Assembly: GCA_018668095.1 (NCBI GenBank)
Contig: JABIQF010000123.1
Span: forward strand, 1-6,471
Length of the DNA stretch: 6,471 nt
Direction: 5' to 3'
Origin: Cellvibrionales bacterium
Lineage (GTDB): Bacteria > Pseudomonadota > Gammaproteobacteria > Pseudomonadales > UBA7434
Positions 1 to 6,306 of this stretch are shown one piece after another (position 1 is the first letter of the stretch; each line of letters starts with the position of its first letter). The translations under genes were made by a program, and so were the position numbers. A model generated the notes under the pieces. The model made no database searches. It saw only the letters and a list, made by a program, of their open reading frames with translations, and was not told where the DNA came from.

Positions 1-884
1 ATGGTGATCTCTGCCAAGCTAACGATATCCTCTGAATGCACACCAGAGTTGCGCGCAAAGGTGTTTAAGCCCGACTCAAACATATCAACATGGACTTTAG
101 TCGGCGGTTTAAATGAGCCACGAATAATCATAATGGGCGATTTACGCATAACGCTAGTAGGAATAATCGATTTCCCTTTGGCATCAAACATCACCGAGCG
201 TGTACACCAACTGCGTATTAGGTATAAATTCATTAAACGGTTTTCGACTTGCTCAAATCCGTAACCTGCAAATTGAATAAAATCAATTTCTAAACGGTCA
301 GAGTCCAAGCTATCTAAGAGCCTTTGGATAAAGGCTTTAGGGGCGTTTAAATTGTCATGTAAGTGGTTAAACACACCATGAATAATGTTCGTCCCCATAA
401 CACCTAACGCTTCGCATTGTCCTTGGTTATCATCATCCATCATGCGTACATGAAAGTAGATAGTACTGTGTGCAGCATTGGGATGAAGCTGAAAACGAAT
501 ACCCACATGACCATGACAGTGGCTATCGCTATTAAAGCTTTTTGCGGCAACGGTAGATGCGTAAGTAAAAAAAGTGGTTTGTTCACCACGGCTTTTACCT
601 AAGCGAGAAACTAACAGTCCGTATTCATGATCAAGCATTTGCTCAACACGCTCATGACTGACATAGCGCCCTACTTTTCCGTAAATTTCGTCGCTAAACT
701 GCATATCATAAGCCGACATAGTTTTAGCTACTGTGCCTGCGGCTGCTCCTGCACTAAAAAAGTGCCTTGCAACTTCTTGCCCTGCACCAATTTCGACTAT
801 CGTGCCATAGCGGAGCTCATCAAGATTAATAGCTAAGGCTTTTTGTGCAGCTGTTTGAATCGTATCGGTGGTTTTGTCGTGCAT
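1..884 (-). CDS. Conserved protein of unknown function, 3' end off window (N-terminal 294 codons)
   Basis: An uninterrupted minus-strand frame runs from the ATG at 884-882 to the left edge, where it is still open. Conserved-looking stretches are EIGAGQEVARHFF (about residues 31-43), AAAGTVAKTMSAYDM, SDEIYGKVGRYVS, CHGHVGIRFQ, IYFHVRMMD, EALGVMGTNIIHG, VENRLMNLYLIRS and IRGSFKPPTKVHVDM. From memory these match a family common in gammaproteobacteria that databases label with unproven transferred names such as nicotinate-nucleotide adenylyltransferase or TonB-dependent receptor. I see no signal peptide, no beta-barrel features and no HxGH nucleotidyltransferase motif in this part, so neither name is supported; a soluble cytoplasmic protein is more likely. 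In relatives as I recall them the CHG motif is followed by Trp, whereas here it is His. The start is supported by CTAAGG (complement of 892-897) about 7 bases upstream. It is divergent from the sulfatase and shares its upstream region. All short plus-strand frames here are shadows of this gene. Confidence 0.88.
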   Translation of the reverse strand, partial: MHDKTTDTIQTAAQKALAINLDELRYGTIVEIGAGQEVARHFFSAGAAAGTVAKTMSAYDMQFSDEIYGKVGRYVSHERVEQMLDHEYGLLVSRLGKSRGEQTTFFTYASTVAAKSFNSDSHCHGHVGIRFQLHPNAAHSTIYFHVRMMDDDNQGQCEALGVMGTNIIHGVFNHLHDNLNAPKAFIQRLLDSLDSDRLEIDFIQFAGYGFEQVENRLMNLYLIRSWCTRSVMFDAKGKSIIPTSVMRKSPIMIIRGSFKPPTKVHVDMFESGLNTFARNSGVHSEDIVSLAEIT

Positions 885-1004
885 GAATAAGCCTTAGTTG
901 TAAAAAAACTCCGAGGGGGATAAACGTTTTATTTTGAGCCCGAATTGTCATAAAAGAGGGACATTCATCAAAATAGAAAACGATTGAATACTCACCATTC
1001 TAAT

Positions 1005-1030
1005 AGGCTATTGAATTAATTCAATAGCCT
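1005..1030. repeat. Perfect 26-bp palindrome
   Basis: The half-site AGGCTATTGAATT is followed directly by its exact reverse complement, with no loop, and the symmetry stops at 1004/1031. It lies roughly midway between the two divergent starts. No T-run follows on either strand, so it does not look like an intrinsic terminator. A dimeric regulator site is the simplest reading; the core TTGAATTAATTCAA is also an imperfect match (one mismatch per half) to the FNR-type TTGAT-N4-ATCAA pattern. The palindrome is certain; its role is inferred. Confidence 0.6.
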
Positions 1031-1119
1031 TGGGCTTAGAGCCACTTATAAAATAAGCTAAAGTGAAATAAGTAATGTAATATATGTAGCAATTTTTTTC
1101 TTATATCAAAATCGAGAAC

Positions 1120-1149
1120 TTACCCAAAGTGAAATCACTTTGCTATGAT
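1120..1149 (+). promoter_or_regulatory. Candidate sigma-70 promoter of the sulfatase, extended -10
   Basis: TATGAT (1144-1149, five of six to TATAAT) is preceded by TGC, giving an extended -10 element. The best -35 is the weak TTACCC at 1120-1125, with an 18-base spacer. Transcription would start near 1156-1158, leaving a short leader of about 30 bases before the 1188 start codon. A poor -35 combined with an inverted repeat in the spacer suggests a regulated rather than constitutive promoter. Confidence 0.4.
1125..1142. promoter_or_regulatory. Inverted repeat in promoter spacer, candidate operator
   Basis: The 8-base arms CAAAGTGA (1125-1132) and TCACTTTG (1135-1142) are separated by AA. The dyad fills the spacer between the candidate -35 and -10 of the sulfatase. 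One half-site recurs upstream as AAAGTGAAAT at 1060-1069, 66 bases away. This layout fits a binding site for a dimeric repressor or activator of the sulfatase gene; no regulator gene is visible in the window. Confidence 0.4.
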
Positions 1150-1170
1150 AATAAAAGTTCATCTATGCTG

Positions 1171-1179
1171 AAAGGATGT
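1171..1179 (+). promoter_or_regulatory. Ribosome binding site that decides the sulfatase start
   Basis: AAAGGATGT matches the anti-Shine-Dalgarno complement well but overlaps the first in-frame ATG at 1176, which would leave no spacing for that start. The in-frame ATG at 1188 lies about 8 bases beyond the end of the match (11 beyond AGGA), so 1188 is the more likely start. The ATG at 1165 is out of frame. Confidence 0.6.
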
Positions 1180-1187
1180 ATAAAAAA

Positions 1188-2666
1188 ATGCTCATCAGAC
1201 TCCTGCAGATACTCTGCCTTTTTCCTCTACTGTGCTATGCACAAGCAAAGAATCCTAACTTTATTATTATCTATGTCGATGATTTGGGTTATGGTGATTT
1301 AGGGCTTTATCAAGACAGTCAACTCAATGCACCTTCAATAGATGAATTAGTCAACACTGGGCAGAGCTGGACAAACTTCTATGTCTCCGCTTCAGTTTGT
1401 AGCCCAAGTCGCGGCGCACTATTAACCGGCAACCTACCTGTGCGCACTGGACTTTATGGCAATCGACTTGCCGTGCTGTGGCCTGGCAGCCAAACCGGCA
1501 TGCCTGCCGAGCAACAAACGCTTGCCGAGACTTTCAAGGAACATAACTACGCTACAGCTATGTTTGGCAAATGGCATCTAGGCGATGCACCCGAATTTTT
1601 ACCTACTCGTCACGGCTTTGATGAATGGTTAGGTATTCCCTACTCCAACGATATGGATTGGACCATTGGCGAAATAACCAGCGCTAATGTTAATAGCGAT
1701 CTTTCTACATCACATGAGAAATGGAAAAAAGCTGGGCCTATTTATGTAAAACAGCTGCTCAATCCAACGCTAGACGATTGGAATGTCCCTTTAATGCACA
1801 GTGTTAGCAATGCCGATCAATCCTACACTGACAGCATTATTCAGCGACCCGCAGACCAAACCCTATACACCCAACGCTTTACGAATGAGTCATTGCGCTT
1901 TATTGAACAATCGGTAAAGGCAGACAAGCCTTTCTTTGTATTTTTATCGCATAGTATGGTTCATGTTCCGCTTTTTCGATCACCCGCATTTGCTGGTAAA
2001 AGTGCTCTGGGACTTTACGGCGATGTACTGGAAGAAATTGATTGGAGTGTTGGGGAAATTCTTAAAGCACTGAAAGAAAAACAAATAGAAGACAATACCT
2101 ATGTCGTTTTCACCAGTGATAATGGCCCATGGCTCACATATGCGCCTGATCATGCTGGCTCAGCCGGCCCGTTGCGTGGTGGCAAGGGACAAACCTATGA
2201 AGGCGGCATGCGGGTTATGACCTTATTTAAAGGCCCTCATATTAAGACGGGCATTGTTACATCGTTAGGGATGGACACCGATATTTTCAATACATTTTTG
2301 AATTTAGCTAACATCCCCTCTAAGCCTAGCGCAGTCGATAGCTATGATTTGTCGGAGACATTGAAAGGAAACTCAGCGAGCCCACGTAATTTTATTCCTT
2401 TTTATCGGAACTCCACATTGCGCGCTTTTCGATTAGGTAACCAGAAACTGCACTTTGTCACCAATGACAAATTTGGTGGGCCAACGACTGATCATGAACC
2501 GCCTATATTGATTGATCTTGTGAATGATATCGCTGAGAATAATGATTTATCGGCAACAAGTCCGCAAGCGGTTAAGGCTATTCAACAACGCGTTGCTGAA
2601 TTTCAAGCATCAATAACTATAGCGCCCTCAATATTTGATCGACAAAAAGAAAAACAAACCGAATAA
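1188..2666 (+). CDS. Exported formylglycine-dependent sulfatase (arylsulfatase A / GALNS type)
   Basis: Hydrolyses a sulfate ester, probably on an extracellular sulfated glycan or aryl sulfate; the substrate cannot be read. Residues are numbered from the ATG at 1188 (492 aa; the ATG at 1176 would add MYKK). A Sec signal peptide occupies residues 1-20 with likely cleavage after AQA. The catalytic signature C-S-P-S-R starts at Cys71 (to become formylglycine) with Arg75, followed by GALLTG. Predicted metal ligands, usually calcium, are Asp31-Asp32 and Asp311-Asn312; other active-site residues are Lys128 and His130 (GKWHLG), His259 and Lys333 (RGGKG, then YEGGMRV). All expected residues are present and the length is normal for an S1-type sulfatase. 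LPTRHGFDEWLGIPYSNDM is typical of the arylsulfatase A/N-acetylgalactosamine-6-sulfatase branch. Activity would need a formylglycine-generating enzyme, not seen in this window. It is convergent with the DUF1800 gene, with 25 bases between the stop codons. Confidence 0.95.
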   Translation: MLIRLLQILCLFPLLCYAQAKNPNFIIIYVDDLGYGDLGLYQDSQLNAPSIDELVNTGQSWTNFYVSASVCSPSRGALLTGNLPVRTGLYGNRLAVLWPGSQTGMPAEQQTLAETFKEHNYATAMFGKWHLGDAPEFLPTRHGFDEWLGIPYSNDMDWTIGEITSANVNSDLSTSHEKWKKAGPIYVKQLLNPTLDDWNVPLMHSVSNADQSYTDSIIQRPADQTLYTQRFTNESLRFIEQSVKADKPFFVFLSHSMVHVPLFRSPAFAGKSALGLYGDVLEEIDWSVGEILKALKEKQIEDNTYVVFTSDNGPWLTYAPDHAGSAGPLRGGKGQTYEGGMRVMTLFKGPHIKTGIVTSLGMDTDIFNTFLNLANIPSKPSAVDSYDLSETLKGNSASPRNFIPFYRNSTLRAFRLGNQKLHFVTNDKFGGPTTDHEPPILIDLVNDIAENNDLSATSPQAVKAIQQRVAEFQASITIAPSIFDRQKEKQTE

Positions 2667-2681
2667 CTATTCGGTTTGTTT
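2652..2681. terminator. Bidirectional intrinsic terminator between convergent genes
   Basis: The 14-base arms AAACAAACCGAATA and TATTCGGTTTGTTT pair perfectly around AC. The sulfatase stop TAA (2664-2666) lies inside the left arm, so the hairpin includes the last codons of that gene. For minus-strand transcripts the stem is followed by a T-rich run (complement of 2641-2651, TTCTTTTTGTC), a classic terminator for the DUF1501-DUF1800 operon. For plus-strand transcripts the T-rich part is mostly within the stem, so termination there may be weaker. Confidence 0.8.
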
Positions 2682-2691
2682 CAATAGAACA

Positions 2692-5600
2692 TTACTGCTG
2701 TATTAAAAATTCTGGGCTTGTATTAACTCCATAAACCGCATTATTGAAACGATCGATATCATTACTCGCTGCTGATATCGCTTGAATTAATGCGTTACGC
2801 GTACCGGTATTATTCGTGTACTTCAATTGACCTGCATTCAAATAAAAGTCTAAATAATCAACCACAGCCTCTGCTTTATCCGTATTAGAACCTGATGTAG
2901 ACGCTATTATATTTTGCAGACGCGTGGAATTTAACTTCACTGTTAATTGATCAGCTGTGAAATTCGAGAAGCTCAGCGATCGATCAGAATACATATTTTC
3001 GTTGAGTAAACGATTATAAACATTCATAGTCGCAAAAATTTGCGACTCGGTCATTAACTGAAGTTCTGGCGCTACTAACGATTGACTCGCTAACTCACCC
3101 GTCGGTGAAAAATCAGGTAAATAGAAATTAAATACTGAATCAGCGCCCAGCGGACGCTGCCCGAAACCCGAGGGGTTAATACGCATTAAACTAGCGCCAT
3201 CATCATAAAAATTTCGCAGTGGGTATAACGGTGAATTGCTATCGGCAAAGCTTATTTGCGAACCCGCTTGTAATAAGCGCATGGTGGCCACCAATTGTAT
3301 TATTGGCTCTTTTAACTTGCCATAGGTCATAGAGTTAAGTACGTTTGGATTACGAGCTTCGGCATCCAACAATATCGCTTTCATTACTGCTGTTAAATCA
3401 CCATTATTGCCAAAAGCATTCGCCACACGCTCAATATAATTTGAACTGGGGTTAGAAGTCACAAAACGCTGTATCAACTGACGACCAATAAAAGGGGCCG
3501 TTGTTTGATGGCCAACTAAGGAATCAACGACAAATCTTAACTCGCTATCGGCGGAGCTTGTTGATTGCGTCGTTGCCGCATCAACAACTACCGCCGAACC
3601 ATTATCGGTAAATAATGTTTTTGTATCGTAATCATGCTGTGCAACAAAAAACTTCATTGGGTTAACCCAGCGATGCTGCTGAACATAACCTTGATCACCA
3701 CGCTCGAAATTAGTGTTTTCGGCTTTCACACCATTTAAAGTAACGTAACTAAAGCTCAGCCCTGTAAACACTCTCGCCATATCTCGAATAACATCATTGT
3801 CATAAGTCGCTATCGGCAAGTTGTCTTCACCTAAAAGTATATTGCCGTTTTTAGCACGATGAACTAACCCAAAACTAAACAGTTGCATCACTTCACGCGC
3901 GTAGTTTTCATCGGGGTAAGAGCCTACCAATGGGTCCGATTTTTCATTGCGTAAATGACTCAACCAAGTACCCATAATAGGATGCAAGCTTGCATCATGT
4001 AAGGCATCGTTATAAAAACCAAACGCGTTACCCGCCAGTTGATCCCAATAATTAGCGGTACCGCGATGGCCTTTGCGAATGGTCGCTTGAACATCACTTA
4101 TTACTAAAATCTGACTTAATGCAAATGCCATTCGCTGCCGCAGCTGATCTTTACTGTACACCGCCATAGGCCAGAACGAATCGCGACGAAGATGATAGGT
4201 TGGCTCATTTGTACCATACATACCCGAAGGCGTATCGCCAAAGGCAAATAGCGGTATAGCACTCTCCATCAAGTCATACATGCTACTTTGCGGCAGCGCT
4301 ATTTGCGCGTCAATCCAGTCGCTATAAACCTGTATTCGGTTACTGCCATCCGTATTAATTTGGCTACGCAAGGCCGTGTATTGTTCTGGCGTGGCACCAA
4401 AGGTAGCTTGCGTTAAAAAGCGAATAATATCTCTATCAACATCATCGGCGGTTAATTCGGTTTCTTCAGGCGGCTCAATATTTTCATTATAAATAAAGAA
4501 CGCTGAAATCTCTCCTGAAGGATAATTAGCCGTATGAATATTTAAGTAAAGCTCGCCGCTGTAGAGAGCATCAAGCATGGCTTGCTCAGTAGTAAAAATA
4601 CCGCCTGGTGCTAAATCCCAGTGATAATCATAAACGCTACCAGATGCTTGCACATCTTTAATCATGGTACCTGATGGTGCCAAGTGAATATGTTGGTCTG
4701 TTTGTTCGGCACTTAAATTTGAAAAATTATAATTTAAAAAAGCATTGTCATTATCGCCATCAACAATAAGGCTTAATACACCAGAGCCAGAAGTCACTGC
4801 ATTACCTTGCGGCGCAAACACACCAAAGAATACCTTCGCATTCGCGCTATCATTACTGGCATCAACAATCGTTATATTGACAGCATTATTATTGTTTATA
4901 GCATAGCCATTACCTGCGCCTAAAGTTAACTGCAACATCTCTGGCACTTCATGCAAGGCATCATTGACGGGTTGCATATAAATAAGCCGAGAAGTCTGGT
5001 TGGCCGGTAGCGTAAGTGTCTGCCCTACTACACTGCCATCGGCATAGATTAATTGGTAATCATCCGTGGTAGCCGAGCCTTTAACCGGATTAGGGTTGCC
5101 GCTCACACTAAAGTTAATAGTTATTTCCGCCACACCTGAACTGCGCGTAAGCATAAACTCTGCCGACTGCTGATTATTTTCTATAGCAAGATCGGTGACC
5201 ATATTCAGTGACACAAGCGGGTTCGGTGTTGCATCACATAAATCGCCAAGACCATCGCCATCGAGATCTAATTGCAATGGATTCGGCACAGTAGGACAGT
5301 TATCCGCTAACTGATCAATCAAGTCGCCGTCATCATCGCCATTCGGCGTAAAAGCGCAAAAACTACCATCGCCCGAAAAATCTTGGTTACAGCTGCAGCT
5401 ATAACCCGCTGGCTCGTTACTGCATGAGGCATTGGTGTCGCATGGAGACAAAGATACGCAGGCATTAGAGACATCACTTACATCTATTCGAATAGCAATA
5501 TCACCATCATTGGTTTTTGCCATATAAAAATCGTGTAGATCAATGGCTGGATCAGTGACATCACCAACAACATCTGAAGCTATGGGTACTTCTGAAGCCC

Positions 5601-6306
5601 AATCAACACACCAACCCCAGAGTGTGCAGTGGTCATTTAATTCGCCATCAACATCATTAATATATAACGTACCGCTTAAACCGATGAACACAATTACTGC
5701 TGAAATAGAAGTACGTAAATGTTTATTTTTAAGTGCAATTACGGAAAACACCGCCAGCAATAAAACCAGCGCTGCAGCGGGGACAATGGGGACATTCGCT
5801 GAGGGCATTAAATAGAAAACAATCGGCATGCCAGCATGCGTTTCTAAACTATCGATTTCATTACTGTTATTGTTTTTAGCCTGTAAAACGACGCGTAGCC
5901 GATCGCTTCCTGCCACCATACTACTTGGAATAAAAGCTTCAACAATATCTATTTGGTTAGCAGTTTGATTGAGTGCTGCCGACCACATATCGCTAGACAA
6001 TGGAGCTGCAGAGGCATAATTCCAACTGCCGCTATCACAAGGGATCATGAAACCATTAATGCCATACTGATCAATCTCGCCGGGGGCAAGCATTGTCAGT
6101 TCAAGATAATGCTCAAAACCAACAATATCGTTAGGACTTGCTAAGCTTCCAATATCGTAAGCGCAACCGTTGCTATTATTAGTGAGCGAATTATTGTCCG
6201 TATCAATAAAAACACGGTAGGTAAATTGCTCTTGGGCTAATACAACCGCACTGCCTAATAAGAGAATGCTCACAAAACCGTAACGCAGTAGGCGAAAAAT
6301 ATTCAT
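2692..6306 (-). CDS. Large exported multidomain DUF1800 protein (EGF, TSP3, Calx-beta, CHRD modules)
   Basis: 1204 residues. In order: signal peptide 1-24 (cleavage after VLA); an unrecognised beta-rich region to about 170; a hydrophobic hairpin 172-215, of which the first helix is introduced by VPIVP and followed by the basic KNKHLR; a second acidic region 218-282 (DWASEVPIASD..DLHDFYMA..IAIRIDV); an EGF-like module with six cysteines (283, 289, 295, 304, 306, 317); a thrombospondin type-3 calcium repeat 322-358 (DDDGD..DNCP..NP..DLDGDGLGDLCD); a Calx-beta-like domain about 363-484; a CHRD domain about 490-606 (HIH at 539-541, YLNIHT and PSGEI); and the DUF1800 domain from about 624 to near the end (FLTQATFGATPEQ, RQRMAFALSQILV, HLRNEKSDP, DENYAREVMQLFSFGL, VIRDMARVFTGL, GFGQRPLGADSVFNFYLP). 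DUF1800 has no established function. A GGAG at the complement of 6314-6317, 7 bases upstream, supports the start. The ATG overlaps the stop of the DUF1501 gene as ATGA, so the two are probably coupled. Likely periplasmic or surface-exposed, with calcium-stabilised modules. Confidence 0.93.
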   Translation of the reverse strand: MNIFRLLRYGFVSILLLGSAVVLAQEQFTYRVFIDTDNNSLTNNSNGCAYDIGSLASPNDIVGFEHYLELTMLAPGEIDQYGINGFMIPCDSGSWNYASAAPLSSDMWSAALNQTANQIDIVEAFIPSSMVAGSDRLRVVLQAKNNNSNEIDSLETHAGMPIVFYLMPSANVPIVPAAALVLLLAVFSVIALKNKHLRTSISAVIVFIGLSGTLYINDVDGELNDHCTLWGWCVDWASEVPIASDVVGDVTDPAIDLHDFYMAKTNDGDIAIRIDVSDVSNACVSLSPCDTNASCSNEPAGYSCSCNQDFSGDGSFCAFTPNGDDDGDLIDQLADNCPTVPNPLQLDLDGDGLGDLCDATPNPLVSLNMVTDLAIENNQQSAEFMLTRSSGVAEITINFSVSGNPNPVKGSATTDDYQLIYADGSVVGQTLTLPANQTSRLIYMQPVNDALHEVPEMLQLTLGAGNGYAINNNNAVNITIVDASNDSANAKVFFGVFAPQGNAVTSGSGVLSLIVDGDNDNAFLNYNFSNLSAEQTDQHIHLAPSGTMIKDVQASGSVYDYHWDLAPGGIFTTEQAMLDALYSGELYLNIHTANYPSGEISAFFIYNENIEPPEETELTADDVDRDIIRFLTQATFGATPEQYTALRSQINTDGSNRIQVYSDWIDAQIALPQSSMYDLMESAIPLFAFGDTPSGMYGTNEPTYHLRRDSFWPMAVYSKDQLRQRMAFALSQILVISDVQATIRKGHRGTANYWDQLAGNAFGFYNDALHDASLHPIMGTWLSHLRNEKSDPLVGSYPDENYAREVMQLFSFGLVHRAKNGNILLGEDNLPIATYDNDVIRDMARVFTGLSFSYVTLNGVKAENTNFERGDQGYVQQHRWVNPMKFFVAQHDYDTKTLFTDNGSAVVVDAATTQSTSSADSELRFVVDSLVGHQTTAPFIGRQLIQRFVTSNPSSNYIERVANAFGNNGDLTAVMKAILLDAEARNPNVLNSMTYGKLKEPIIQLVATMRLLQAGSQISFADSNSPLYPLRNFYDDGASLMRINPSGFGQRPLGADSVFNFYLPDFSPTGELASQSLVAPELQLMTESQIFATMNVYNRLLNENMYSDRSLSFSNFTADQLTVKLNSTRLQNIIASTSGSNTDKAEAVVDYLDFYLNAGQLKYTNNTGTRNALIQAISAASNDIDRFNNAVYGVNTSPEFLIQQ

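Larger units (their letters stand above)
885..1187. other. Divergent intergenic control region
   Basis: About 300 bases separate the divergent starts of the unknown conserved gene (minus strand) and the sulfatase (plus strand). I found no coding frame or RNA gene in it. It holds a perfect 26-bp palindrome (1005-1030), a 10-bp direct repeat AAAGTGAAAT at 1060-1069 and 1126-1135, an inverted repeat at 1125-1142 and a candidate sulfatase promoter at 1120-1149. The part from about 1040 to 1120 is strongly AT-rich. I could not identify a convincing sigma-70 promoter for the minus-strand gene; ATGACA read on the minus strand near 945 has no good -10 at the right distance. Confidence 0.7.

Noticed and set aside
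1..836. Three plus-strand open frames (1-264, 417-602, 627-836)
   Set aside because: They lie opposite a continuous 294-codon minus-strand frame with conserved motifs, and their translations show no recognisable features; they are shadows.
1005..1030. Intrinsic terminator
   Set aside because: The palindrome has no loop and no T-run on either side, and no gene ends nearby.
1125..1142. CRP (cAMP receptor protein) site
   Set aside because: The GTGA and TCAC halves are only 2 bases apart, whereas CRP needs TGTGA-N6-TCACA spacing.
1176..1250. Lipoprotein signal in the sulfatase
   Set aside because: The cysteines in the signal region are preceded by QIL and PLL rather than a proper lipobox with a small residue at -1; an AQA signal peptidase I site fits better.
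5543..6144. Plus-strand frames at 5543-5815 and 5953-6144
   Set aside because: Both are antisense to the DUF1800 protein's N-terminal region and show no family features or ribosome binding site.
2692..6306. Frameshift or assembly fusion joining two genes in the 1204-codon frame
   Set aside because: The frame is uninterrupted and the module order is coherent, with acidic and beta-rich segments linking the domains; a natural fusion is possible, but there is no sign of an error.
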